Notes: generated by a model from the letters alone, not told the origin. Counted from the first letter of the stretch, positions 43,853 to 51,631 are shown. The stretch is 64,000 nt of DNA from JAOPZW01 sp963807305 (GCA_963807305.1 CAWEBN010000017.1:124001-188000); one strand, 5' to 3'. Program-made: numbers and translations.

Positions 43853-44358
43853 GCCGTGTAGTCGCGCCCGAAGGCCTCGTCCTTGGTGAAGAGGACCGGC
43901 TCGCCGCCGATCGGGAAGTCGCGGCGCTGCGGGAAGCCCTCGTAGTCCTCGGGCATGAGGATCCTGCGCAGGTCGGGGTGGCCGTCGAAGACCACGCCGA
44001 ACATGTCGTAGACCTCGCGCTCCTGGTGGTTCGCCGTCGGCCAGTCGGGCGTGACCGACTCCACCCGCGCCGCGTCGGTTGGGACGCGGAGCTTGACCGT
44101 GATGCGATCGAGGTTGGCCATGCTGAGCAGCTCGTACTGCACGCCGAGGCGCGGCTCCTCCGGGTAGTAGTCCAGGCCGTGCACGCTGGCCAGGAACTCG
44201 AAGCCCTTCTCGCGCAGGAAGAGCAGCGTCGCGCGCACCGCGGCCGGCTCGACGTGCAGCGCGGCCTTGCCGCGGAAGTGCTCGGTATCGCGGACGCCGT
44301 CGGACCGCTGCTCGCGCAACTCCTGGGCGAGCAGCTCGAGGCCCGTCGCGTCAGGCAC
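43849..44358 (-). CDS. nuoC: NADH-quinone oxidoreductase subunit C
   Basis: 169 residues, 30-kDa-type subunit beside NuoD. The signature EREVYDMFGVVFDGHPDLRR is followed by ILMPEDYEGFPQRRDFP. It starts with GTG 44358, eight bases inside the end of nuoB. Confidence 0.95.
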   Translation of the reverse strand: MPDATGLELLAQELREQRSDGVRDTEHFRGKAALHVEPAAVRATLLFLREKGFEFLASVHGLDYYPEEPRLGVQYELLSMANLDRITVKLRVPTDAARVESVTPDWPTANHQEREVYDMFGVVFDGHPDLRRILMPEDYEGFPQRRDFPIGGEPVLFTKDEAFGRDYTA

Positions 44359-45019
44359 CCGCGGTGTCTCCGGGCGGATAGACGTTGACGGCCGGGCTGT
44401 CGCTCGGCGCTTCGGGCACGAGCTCCTCGGTGCCGACCGCGTTGTAGCGCTCGCGCCAGCCCAGGCTCGGGTCGTCCTGGATCATCGAGCGCAGCCTGAG
44501 GATGCCGTGCATGAGCGCCTCGGGCCGCGGCGGGCAGCCGGGCACGTGGACGTCGACGGGCATGAACTTGTCGGCCGGCACGATCGCGTAGTTGTTGAAG
44601 ACGCCCATCGACGACGAGCAGGCGCCCATCGCGATCGAGTACTTCGGCTCGAGCATCTGGTCGTAGATGCGGCGCACGACCGGCGCCATCTTGATCGAGA
44701 CGCGGCCGGAGATGATGAGCAGGTCGGCCTGTCGCGGCGAGGCGCGGAAGGCCTCGTAGCCGAAGCGGGCCACGTCGACGCGCGAGGCGACGATCGACAT
44801 CATCTCGATGGCGCAGCAGGCCAGGCCGAAGGTCATGGGGAACAGCGCGTTGCCGCGCGCCCAGCCGACGGCCTTGTCGAGCGTCGTGGTGACGATCGAG
44901 TCGCGGACGTGCTGCTCGAGCTCGTCGCCCTCGAGCTCGCCGCGCAGCATCTGCTGCGCGCGGCGCTGGCGGACCTTGAAGTCGTCCCCGCTCGTCTTCT
45001 CGCGCCTGACTATCTCCAT
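44351..45019 (-). CDS. nuoB: NADH-quinone oxidoreductase subunit B
   Basis: 222 residues, carries the terminal 4Fe-4S cluster N2. Ligands are in GLACCAIEMM, GACSSSMG and VPGCPPRPE. The N-terminal 45 residues (basic, helix-rich) and the C-terminal 40 residues extend beyond the conserved core. ATG 45019 overlaps the nuoA TAG by ten bases. Confidence 0.96.
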   Translation of the reverse strand: MEIVRREKTSGDDFKVRQRRAQQMLRGELEGDELEQHVRDSIVTTTLDKAVGWARGNALFPMTFGLACCAIEMMSIVASRVDVARFGYEAFRASPRQADLLIISGRVSIKMAPVVRRIYDQMLEPKYSIAMGACSSSMGVFNNYAIVPADKFMPVDVHVPGCPPRPEALMHGILRLRSMIQDDPSLGWRERYNAVGTEELVPEAPSDSPAVNVYPPGDTAGA

Positions 45020-45372
45020 TCGAGCGCTCCCCTCCTCCAGACGTAGACGAAGGCGACGAGGAGCAGCGCGATGAAGACCACCGTCTCCACGAGGGCGAAG
45101 CTCCCGAACGCGCGCAGCTGGACGGCCACCGGGTAGAGGAAGACGACCTCGATGTCGAACAGGATGAAGAGCATCGCGATCAGGTAGAAGCTGATCCCGA
45201 AGCGGAAGCCCTGCTGGATGTCGGAGGGCAGCCCGCACTCGTACGGGTCGGCCTTGCTCTTGACCTTGGGCGGGCGCTGGGGCCCGAGGTAGGTGTTCAG
45301 GACGGCGAAGGCAAGGCCCACGGCCGTGCCGAGGCACAGGAACACGACGGCTGGCAGATACGAGCGGAGCAT
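45010..45372 (-). CDS. nuoA: NADH-quinone oxidoreductase subunit A
   Basis: 120 residues, three membrane helices with the conserved loop KADPYECGLPSD and RFGISFYLIAMLFILFDIEV. It is the first gene of the complete A-to-N operon. The 55-base gap to the divergent membrane-protein gene must contain its promoter; on the minus strand TACAAAT and TAAGTAT are AT-rich candidates for -10 boxes. Confidence 0.95.
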   Translation of the reverse strand: MLRSYLPAVVFLCLGTAVGLAFAVLNTYLGPQRPPKVKSKADPYECGLPSDIQQGFRFGISFYLIAMLFILFDIEVVFLYPVAVQLRAFGSFALVETVVFIALLLVAFVYVWRRGALEWR

Positions 45373-45427
45373 GGCGGGACGGGCTGGGTTCTACCACCAT
45401 TTGTAACGCCTTGATACTTAGTTGCAG

Positions 45428-45871
45428 ATGACGCACGTCGCGCAGGCTGTCGCGCTCGCCGCGGCCCTCGTCAGCCTCGTGGCGGCCGTGCTCGGAGCGT
45501 GGCACTGGTGGAGGGTCGAGCCGTCGCCCGCGTTCTGGGTTCTGTGTCGCGCGAGCCAGGCGCTGCTCGTCGTGCAGGCGCTCGTCGCGGGGGTGCTGGC
45601 CCTGCTCGGCTTCCATCCCGCCGACGGGCTCTACTGGCTCTACGCCCTGCTCCCCGTGGCCGTCTCGTTCGTCGCCGAGCAGCTGCGGGTGACCTCCGCC
45701 GAGGCGGTGCTCGACGACGCCGGGCTCGAGAACGCGCAGGCCGTCGGCGAGCTCGACGAAGGCCGGCAGCGCTCGATCGTGCTCGCCATCGTGCGCCGCG
45801 AGATGGGCGTGATGACCGCGAGCGCCTTCGTCGTCGCCTTCCTCGCGCTGCGGGCTTGGGGCACCGCGTGA
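45428..45871 (+). CDS. four-helix membrane protein of unknown function
   Basis: 147 residues from ATG 45428. Four hydrophobic helices are clear (AVALAAALVSLVAAVLGAWH, ALLVVQALVAGVLALLGF, GLYWLYALLPVAVSFVAEQL and MGVMTASAFVVAFLALRAWG), with one acidic loop between helices 3 and 4 (residues 92-120). Divergent from nuoA, it could share its promoter region and be linked to respiration, but no family is recognised. Confidence 0.65.
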   Translation: MTHVAQAVALAAALVSLVAAVLGAWHWWRVEPSPAFWVLCRASQALLVVQALVAGVLALLGFHPADGLYWLYALLPVAVSFVAEQLRVTSAEAVLDDAGLENAQAVGELDEGRQRSIVLAIVRREMGVMTASAFVVAFLALRAWGTA

Positions 45872-45905
45872 AGGATCGCGCGCGCGAATGGCGAAATCTG
45901 GGCGG

Positions 45906-45985
45906 AGCCCGGCGCCGGCCCGAGACGGTTCTCTGCTCATATCGCAACCGTCTCGAAACGGCGGCAACCTGGTCGGCGCCGGGCT
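45906..45985. repeat. nested inverted repeats in the gap after the membrane-protein gene
   Basis: Outer arms AGCCCGGCGCCG (45906-45917) and CGGCGCCGGGCT (45974-45985) are exact complements. Inner arms CGAGACGGTT (45921-45930) and AACCGTCTCG (45946-45955) are also exact complements around a 15-base loop. The outer-plus-inner palindrome layout recalls the 175-bp elements elsewhere in the window, but the sequence is unrelated. It lies between convergent genes and may terminate transcription from either side. Confidence 0.5.
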
Positions 45986-46006
45986 TCCCCCCAACGATGA
46001 ACGCGG

Positions 46007-46032
46007 CCTCGCGGGACTAGACGCCCGCGAGG
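46007..46032. terminator. bidirectional terminator-like hairpin
   Basis: CCTCGCGGG (46007-46015) and CCCGCGAGG (46024-46032) form a perfect 9-bp stem with an 8-base loop, eight bases beyond the stop of the convergent cupredoxin gene. No T-run is present. Confidence 0.5.
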
Positions 46033-46040
46033 AAGCGCTC

Positions 46041-46442
46041 CTAGCGGACCACCTTGAGCTCCGCGTACTGCCCGAGGTTGTCGTGGTTGGCGATCGTGCA
46101 GACCAGGCGGTACTTGCCGGGCTTGAGGTCCACCGTGGTCACGCCGGTCTCTCCCGGGAAGAGGGTCTTCGTCGGCTCGCCGTAGTCCTTCTCCTGCTCG
46201 CCGCCCAGCGGGCGCTCGAACTGCACGACGGCGAGGTTGTGGGTCAGGCGGCCGTCGTTGCGCGCGACGAGGGTGACGCGCCCGGCGCGCACCTCGATGT
46301 GCTCGGGCAGGACGCGGTACTCGTCGAGGCGCACCGTGACGCGGCGATCGAGTGCCCGGGTGTACGCGACATCGGCACCGCAGCCGCCCACCAGGAGGGC
46401 GGCCAGCGCGACGAGGAGCAGCGTGACGCGTCCGCCCGTCAT
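46041..46442 (-). CDS. cupredoxin-like lipoprotein
   Basis: 133 residues. Lipobox LVGGC (Cys21) predicts a lipid-anchored exported protein. The C-terminal half is a cupredoxin fold with candidate type 1 copper ligands H68 (LTHNLAVV), C115 and H120 (YRLVCTIANHDNLGQ). The usual axial Met is not seen; Q125 may take its place. Such proteins carry electrons between respiratory complexes or bind copper. The adjacent divergent gene is a c-type cytochrome, which supports an electron-transfer role. Confidence 0.75.
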   Translation of the reverse strand: MTGGRVTLLLVALAALLVGGCGADVAYTRALDRRVTVRLDEYRVLPEHIEVRAGRVTLVARNDGRLTHNLAVVQFERPLGGEQEKDYGEPTKTLFPGETGVTTVDLKPGKYRLVCTIANHDNLGQYAELKVVR

Positions 46443-46452
46443 GACCTTACGT

Positions 46453-46848
46453 ATGATGGCGCCCGACATGGGCCGACGCCGTCCAGCCATCGCCGCCGCG
46501 CTCGTCGTGACCGCCGTCGGGGCGGTCGCCTGCGGCTCGCAGGGAATCTCGCCGAAGATCGCCTCCCAGCCCGAGAACATCCAGCACGGCGCCCAGCTCT
46601 TCTCCGAGCGCTGCTCGGGCTGCCACACGCTCGACGTCGTCGGCGCGCAGGGCACCACGCTCAACGTGCGCGAGCGCGAGCGCGTGGACGGCCCGAACTT
46701 CAATACGCGCCACGAGACGCCGGACAACGTCCTCTACGCACTGCGCAACGGCGGCTTCTCGGGCGCGATCATGCCCGAGAACATCGTGGTCGGGAAGGAC
46801 GCCGACGACGTGGCGGCCTTCCTCTCCAAGTACGCGGGCAGCAAGTAG
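46453..46848 (+). CDS. c-type cytochrome lipoprotein (mono-haem)
   Basis: 131 residues. Lipobox GAVAC (Cys27) is followed by HGAQLFSERCSGCHTLD: haem binding Cys54, Cys57 and His58, with M107 in GAIMPENI as the likely sixth ligand. The C-terminus KDADDVAAFLSKYAG is typical of small class I cytochromes. Start choice is open: ATG 46453, ATG 46456 or ATG 46468. The start is only ten bases from the divergent cupredoxin start, so their promoters must overlap each other's coding sequence. SerS follows 11 bases downstream. Confidence 0.85.
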   Translation: MMAPDMGRRRPAIAAALVVTAVGAVACGSQGISPKIASQPENIQHGAQLFSERCSGCHTLDVVGAQGTTLNVRERERVDGPNFNTRHETPDNVLYALRNGGFSGAIMPENIVVGKDADDVAAFLSKYAGSK

Positions 46849-46859
46849 CGCCGCGGGCG

Positions 46860-48109
46860 GTGCTGGACCTCAGGCTCATCCGCCGCGACCCCGACGCGGT
46901 CCGCGCCGCGCTGGCGCGGCGCTCGCCCGACCTGGCCGAGCGCGTCGACGAGCTGCCTCGAGCTCGACGCAGGCTGGCGCGAGGCGACGGCGGCAGCCGA
47001 GCGCCTGCGCGCCGAGCAGAAGGCCGCGTCGGAGGGCATCGCCGCCGCCAAGCAGGCGGGCGAGGACGCGAGCGACGCGATCGCGCGCATGAAGGACGTC
47101 TCGGCGCAGGTCAAGGCGCTCAGCGAGACCGCGCGCCGGGCCGAGGAGGAGCTGCAGGCGGTGCTCGTCGTCGCTGCCCAACCTGCCCGACCCGACCGCG
47201 GCGGACGAGGACGAGGTCGTGCGCGAGGTCGGCGAGGCCGGCGCGTCCGGCGCCGACCACCTCGAGCTGGCCGGCGAGCGCATCGACATGGAGCGCGGCG
47301 CGCGGCTGTCGGGCTCGCGCTTCGCCTACCTGCGCGGCGACATGGTCCTGCTCGAGATGGCGCTCGTGCGCTGGGCGACGGAGAAGCTCATCGGCCACGG
47401 CTTCGAGCCCGTCATCCCGCCGGTGCTCGTGCGCGAGGAGGCGCTCTACGGCACGGGCTTCCTGCCCGACACCGAGCAGCAGATCTACCACCTGCCCGAC
47501 GACGACCTGTACCTGGTGGGGACCAGCGAGGTGGCGCTGGCCTCGCTGCACGCGGGCGAGATCGTCGACGGGCTGCCGCTGCGCTACGCCGGCTTCTCGT
47601 CCTGCTTCCGGCGCGAGGCGGGCGCCGCGGGCAAGGACACGCGCGGCATCTTCCGCGTGCACCAGTTCGACAAGCTCGAGATGTTCTCGTTCGTCGAGCC
47701 GGCCGCGTCGGTCGAGGAGCACGAGCGCCTGCTGGCCATCGAGGAGGAGATCATGCAGGAGCTCGGGATCCCCTACCGCGTGGTCAACATCGGCGTGGGC
47801 GACCTGGGCGCCAGCGCGGCCAAGAAGTACGACTGCGAGGCGTGGCTGCCCGGCCAGGAGCGCTACCGCGAGCTGACCTCGACCTCGAACACGACCGACT
47901 ACCAGGCCCGTCGCCTGCAGATCCGCCACCGCCCCGGACGGACGCGCGGCCCGGAGGTCGTGCACACGCTCAACGGCACGGCCGTCACCTGGCGGCACAT
48001 GATCGCCCTGCTGGAGAACGGCCAGCGCGAGGACGGCAGCGTCGAGCTGCCCGAGGTCCTCGTCCCCTACGGGGCGCCGGCTAGCCTTCCGCCGAGCGCA
48101 CCGCGCTGA
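46860..48109 (+). CDS. serS: seryl-tRNA synthetase, with two compensating frameshifts in the arm region
   Basis: About 416 residues after correction. It charges tRNA-Ser. The start GTG 46860 gives VLDLRLIRRDPDAVRAALAR, the normal N-terminus. An extra base at 46953-46957 (CTGCCTCGAG for expected CTGCTCGAG) shifts the frame. The coiled-coil arm (LELDAGWREATAAAERLRAE onward) then reads on in the next frame until a missing base near 47165 restores it at SLPNLPDP. Class II motif 2 (SSCFRREAGAAGKDTRGIF) and motif 3 (TSTSNTTDYQARRLQIRHR) are intact. Because the gene is essential and both frames are well conserved, sequencing error is the likely cause. Its end overlaps the STAS gene by 29 bases. Confidence 0.88.
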
Positions 48110-48452
48110 GCGCGGCCTCGCGGCTGGGGTGGATGTCGAAGGTCGCGTCCAGGCGCGTGATCTCGAACAGGCGCAGCACGGTCGGGTTGGTGCACACGAG
48201 CGCCATGCGCCCGCGCTGGCGCGTCACGCGGCGCAGCCCGTTGAGCAGCACCGACAGGCCGGTCGAGTCGATGAACTCGACCGCGCTGAGGTCGAGCACG
48301 ACCGCCGTCTTGCCGCGGCTGACCGCCTCGTCGAGCAGCACGCTGAAGCGCGGAGCCGTCGAGACGTGGATCTCGCCGGCGATCGCGATGACGTGCGTGC
48401 GTTCGTCGAGGTCCTCCTCGGAGAGCTCGAACTGGGGCTCGGCGAACGCCAC
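48081..48452 (-). CDS. STAS-domain anti-sigma factor antagonist
   Basis: 123 residues, single STAS domain of the SpoIIAA/RsbV type. The phosphorylatable Ser is S63 in VEFIDSTGLSVLLNGLRR; the preceding strand is TAVVLDLSA. In partner-switching systems it frees a sigma factor by binding its anti-sigma kinase when unphosphorylated. No kinase or sigma gene is next to it. The start is GTG 48452. Confidence 0.9.
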   Translation of the reverse strand: MAFAEPQFELSEEDLDERTHVIAIAGEIHVSTAPRFSVLLDEAVSRGKTAVVLDLSAVEFIDSTGLSVLLNGLRRVTRQRGRMALVCTNPTVLRLFEITRLDATFDIHPSREAALSAVRSAEG

Positions 48453-48485
48453 GGACGCTTGCCTACCCGACCGCGAGGGCGGATG

Positions 48486-48869
48486 TCAAACGGAACGTGT
48501 CTGGCGCGGCGGCGCGGCGGCCGCTGCAGCGGTGTGCAGCAAGGGCAGAACCTCGGTGCCGAGGTCGGTCAGGACGTAGCGCAGGGCGGGCCGTCCGGGC
48601 GCCCCGTGGGACCGCGGCCCGACCGTCCGCAGCAGCCCGGCCTCGACCAGCAGCTGGAGGTGATGGCGCATCGTCGTGGCCGGGATCTCGTCGTTCTCCA
48701 TGAAGGCCACGTCGCCGGCGGCGAGCGGCTCGTCGCGGACCGCGAACGCGCGCAGGGCGCTGATCCGCAGCGGGTGGGCGAGGACCCGAAAGGCCCGCGC
48801 GAGCTCCGCGTCGGTGTGCGATCGGTAGTTCCGGCGCTGCTGCAGCACCACGGCGAATGATGGTGCCAC
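48486..48869 (-). CDS. ArsR-type winged-helix regulator
   Basis: 127 residues from GTG 48869. The winged helix is ELARAFRVLAHPLRISALRA, then AAGDVAFMENDEIPATTMRH and HLQLLVEAGLLRTVGPRSHG. It lacks the Cys pairs of metal-sensing ArsR proteins. The frame stays open further upstream, but that part is the antisense of a tRNA-Ser fragment and is not protein-coding in origin, so GTG 48869 is preferred. It lies between the STAS gene and the left tRNA-Ser duplication. Confidence 0.75.
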   Translation of the reverse strand: MAPSFAVVLQQRRNYRSHTDAELARAFRVLAHPLRISALRAFAVRDEPLAAGDVAFMENDEIPATTMRHHLQLLVEAGLLRTVGPRSHGAPGRPALRYVLTDLGTEVLPLLHTAAAAAAPPRQTRSV

Positions 48870-48966
48870 TTGGCCGCTCGTCGCACGCGCGGCGCACGGA
48901 TTCTTGCGCCGGGCGGTGGGAACGCGGCGGCGAGCGGAGTCAGCCTCCCGTGCTCTCGAGCGCGCA

Positions 48967-49023
48967 AGCGGAGGGGGCGGGATTCGAACCCGCGGTCCGC
49001 GTGAACGGACTCCGGTTTTCAAG
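48967..49023. repeat. left copy of a 57-bp direct repeat: 3' fragment of tRNA-Ser (att site)
   Basis: These 57 bases are identical to 50456-50512, which is the 3' part of the intact tRNA-Ser(TGA) gene from the anticodon to just past the acceptor end. Beyond base 49023 identity stops at once. Duplication of a tRNA 3' end next to an integrase gene is the footprint of tyrosine-recombinase integration, so this is the distal att site. Confidence 0.85.
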
Positions 49024-49081
49024 GTTGTGCGGTGGACGGGACACCGCGCAGCTCTGCGGGCGTGCAGATGTGCCGGGGCGT

Positions 49082-49809
49082 CCTCGGTCGTGCTGGATTG
49101 CCAGCGCGGTTGCCAGCCTCCCTCGCGTCGCCGACGCCCTCGACGACGGGGCCATCAGCGCGCACCCGTTGAGCGGTCTCCGGTGGAGCCCGAAGGCGAC
49201 CACGAAGCGCCGCTCGCGCGAGCCCGCCCGCGCGCTGACCCGCGCCGAGCTCGCCCTGCTGCTCGAGCACGTCTGCCCCGACCGGCGGCTGATGGTCGCC
49301 TTCATGGCCGCGACGGGCTGCCGCGTGTCGGAGACGCTGGGCCTCGACTGGCCCGACCTCGACCTCGGCGACCGGCCGCAGGTGCGAGTCAGGGCGCAGC
49401 GCTACCGCTCCCCCGACCGCGCCGCGCTGAAGTCGAGCTTCGCCCGAAGCGAGATCCCGCTGACCCAGGCCATGGCCGACGCGCTGCGCGAGCTGCGGCC
49501 CGATGACCCGCGCGCGCGGCGCAGGGGCCGGTGTTCGCCGACCGGCGCGGACGGCCGCTGCGCTACTCGACGGTCTTCAACCGCGTGTGGGCCCCCGCCC
49601 GCAAGGCGGCCGCGCTGGACTGGGCGGGGCTCCATGCGCTGCGGCACACGTGCGCGAGCCTCCTCATCGACGAGGGCCGCTCGCCCGTCCAGATCGCGGC
49701 GTGGCTGGGGCACCACTCGCCGGCGTTCTCGATGGCCGTCTACGGCCACCTCATGGACGACGGCGTAGGCGAGGGTCTGCACCTCACCCCGCCCGTCGTC
49801 GCGGCGTAG
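49082..49809 (+). pseudogene. phage-type tyrosine integrase remnant, N-truncated and frameshifted
   Basis: The first frame gives part of the core-binding domain (AISAHPLSGLRWSPK), then RALTRAELALLLEHVCP and TGCRVSETLGLDWPDLDL with the catalytic Arg, up to ALRELRPDDPR. Near 49510, in a CG-repeat tract, the frame must shift by two bases. The second frame then runs PVFADRRGRPLRYSTVFNRV, LHALRHTCASLLIDEG (catalytic H-x-x-R), WLGHHSPAFSMAVYGHL (second His and Tyr). About 100 N-terminal residues (arm-binding and part of the core-binding domain) are missing. Flanking copies of TTGCCAGC/GTTGGCAGC motifs (49098-49117 and 49813-49835) may be arm sites. Confidence 0.8.
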
Positions 49810-49941
49810 GGTCGTTGGCAGCCTCGTTGGCAGCCGCCTCGCTGCCGCCTTCGGGGCAGGCCTGGGCGAGACTCCGGCATAGTCAAGCCACGTCGTCCGG
49901 CCTACGCGCATGCAGATTTCGTGAAGGTATGGTTCGTCGCG

Positions 49942-50493
49942 ATGTTGCCCATCGAGACGGCGCGCCTGCGGCTGCGGCGGTTCGTGCCCGGCGACGTCGC
50001 CGCGCTGCACGCCATCCACTCGCGCGCGGACGTCACGCGCTGGCTCTTCTGGGACCCGCGCTCCGAGGACGAGGTGCGGGCCTCGATCGAGGGTCACATC
50101 GCGCGGCCGCTCGAGCAGGGGGCCGTGCTGGCGATCGATCTCGACGGCACGCTGATCGGGACCGTGAACGTCGCCGTCGGCGAGTCCCGCCAGGGCGACC
50201 TCGGCTTCATGCTCCACCCCGACCACCAAGGCCACGGCTACGCGACCGAGGCGGCCTCGGCGATGCTCGAGTTCGCGTTCGGCAGCTATGACCTGCACCG
50301 CGTCTCCGCGAGCGTCGAGCCGCGCAACGCGGCGTCGGTGCGCGTGCTCGAGCGGCTCGGCATGCGCAAGGAGGCGCACCTGCTCGAGAACGACTGGGTC
50401 AAAGGCGAGTGGTCGAGCGAGGCGATCTACGCGATCCTCGCCCGCGAGTGGCGCGAGCGGAGGGGGCGGGATTCGAACCCGCGGTCCGCGTGA
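49942..50493 (+). CDS. GNAT-family N-acetyltransferase (RimJ/RimL type)
   Basis: 183 residues from ATG 49942; TATGGT at 49928-49933 fits a -10 box with leaderless spacing. The GNAT pattern is IETARLRLRRFVPGDVAALH, then GFMLHPDHQGHGYATEAASA (acetyl-CoA loop) and SASVEPRNAASVRVLERLGM. It acetylates an amino group on a protein, ribosomal or small-molecule target. It lies inside the tRNA-Ser-flanked segment. Its last 12 codons (ending GRDSNPRSA) are the antisense of the tRNA-Ser gene, so the natural C-terminus may have been replaced on integration. Confidence 0.85.
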   Translation: MLPIETARLRLRRFVPGDVAALHAIHSRADVTRWLFWDPRSEDEVRASIEGHIARPLEQGAVLAIDLDGTLIGTVNVAVGESRQGDLGFMLHPDHQGHGYATEAASAMLEFAFGSYDLHRVSASVEPRNAASVRVLERLGMRKEAHLLENDWVKGEWSSEAIYAILAREWRERRGRDSNPRSA

Positions 50494-50512
50494 ACGGACT
50501 CCGGTTTTCAAG
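50456..50512. repeat. right copy of the 57-bp direct repeat, within tRNA-Ser(TGA)
   Basis: Identical to 48967-49023. Here it is continuous with the 5' half of the tRNA, so this side keeps the functional gene and is the proximal att site. The unit between the repeats is 1,489 bases. Confidence 0.85.
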
Positions 50513-50544
50513 ACCGGTGCATTCGACCGCTCTGCCACCCCTCC
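50458..50544 (-). tRNA. tRNA-Ser(TGA)
   Basis: 87 nucleotides. The acceptor GGAGGGG pairs with CCCCTCC, discriminator G, no encoded CCA. The anticodon loop CTTGAAAA has TGA (genomic 50508-50510), there is a long variable arm as expected for Ser, and the T-loop is GGTTCGAATCC. It reads UCN serine codons. Confidence 0.95.
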
Positions 50545-50607
50545 GATCGCGGCCAGCGTAACCGCTCGGGTTCGCGGCGCCCGCGCGGTGGGCATGATGC
50601 GCGCTCG

Positions 50608-51247
50608 ATGGCGGTCGCGCGGGAGGACCACCCCCACCTGCCGCCCGGGCGCGAGCCCGGGCCCCAGTCGCGCCGGACGTCCACGGGGCGCACCCTCGGG
50701 GGCTGTGCGGCCCCGGCCTTCGGCGTCGCCGGCGTCGTCGGCGCCGCCATCGTCGCCGGCTTCGGGCTGCTGCTCGGATCGCTGCCCGACGGGCCGCCGT
50801 CGTGGCCGTTCTTCGTCGGCGCCGTCGCCGTGCTGGCCTTCTTCTGGCTCTTCGCGCGCATGCTGTGGCGCGGCGTGCGGCCGCGCTACGCGGTCGGCCT
50901 CGAGCTCCAGGTCGAGCGCCAGGAGCTGCGCCGCGGCGACCGGGTCGCGGCCGTGGCCTCGGGCGAGGGCGAGCTCGAGGTCGGCCTGCTGTGCACGCAG
51001 TCCTATGACGTCTGGCGGCGCATCGGCAACGACTCGCAGCAGCCGGGTGACCAACAGCGCCTCGGTCTGGCAGACGTGGGTGCCGGCGCCGCACGGCGCG
51101 CTGGGCCAGCGCGTCGAGCTCGCGCTGCCGGCCGACGGTCCGTACTCGTACGAGGGCGACTGCGTCTCCTTCGGCTGGGCCGTCGTCGTGCGCCGCGTCG
51201 GCGAGAAGCGCGTGGCCGAGCCCGTGCCGCTGTGGGTGGCGCCGTGA
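50608..51247 (+). CDS. two-helix membrane protein with a beta-sandwich domain, frameshifted
   Basis: ATG 50608 opens a frame with a Pro-rich N-terminus and two hydrophobic helices (VAGVVGAAIVAGFGLLLG and FFVGAVAVLAFFWLFARMLW), then LELQVERQELRRGDRVAAVA. Around 51020-51050 one extra base shifts the frame. The continuing frame reads SASVWQTWVPAPHGALGQRV and ADGPYSYEGDCVSFGWAVVV and ends with WVAP at 51247. The soluble part resembles an arrestin/Spo0M-like beta sandwich. The family is not recognised with certainty. The stop overlaps the next gene as GTGA. Confidence 0.55.
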
Positions 51248-51631
51248 GGCTGCGCGTCGAGGTCGACGGCGAGCCGTTCGCGCCGGGCGCCGCGGTGAGC
51301 GGACGCGTCGTCGTCGAGGAGGGCGGTGGCGCGCGCTCGCTCTCGGTGCGCCTGGCCTTCGTCGAGCGCACCGAGAGCTTCGAGAAGGTCGCGCGCGATG
51401 CCGGCACGCAGGTCGTGGCCGAGGGCGACCTCGCCGACAGCGCGGTCGCTCACCTTCGCGCTGCGCCTCCCCGACGACGCCCTCCCGAACATCGCCACGC
51501 CGCACGGGCGCATCGGCTGGGAGCTGCGCGCCCGCGTCGATCGCGCGGGTCCGGACCCGACCGTCGACCGGCCGATCGAGCTGCTCCGGAGTTACACTGC
51601 CCCGGACCGGGAGAGGTGGCCGAGTGGCTGA
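51244..51631 (+). CDS. arrestin-like beta-sandwich protein, frameshifted
   Basis: GTG 51244 is coupled to the preceding gene. The first frame gives LRVEVDGEPFAPGAAVSGRV and SLSVRLAFVERTESFEKVA; after an extra base near 51440-51450 the next frame continues LTFALRLPDDALPNIATPHG and IGWELRARVD. This pattern resembles arrestin-domain or Spo0M proteins. The frame ends 22 bases inside tRNA-Ser(GCT). Its similarity in fold to the C-terminal half of the preceding protein suggests the two work as a pair; the function is unknown. Confidence 0.5.

Noticed and set aside
46860..47218. serS as a true pseudogene
   Set aside because: Both indels are one base, cancel each other, and the shifted stretch is well conserved; a sequencing error is the simpler explanation.
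48960..49022. Extra N-terminal codons of the ArsR-type regulator containing RSRGPRVRIPPPPLA
   Set aside because: This peptide is the translation of a tRNA-Ser fragment and not a protein segment.
48967..49023. A second tRNA-Ser gene
   Set aside because: Only the 3' 57 bases are present; the D-arm and 5' acceptor strand are missing, so it is an att duplicate.
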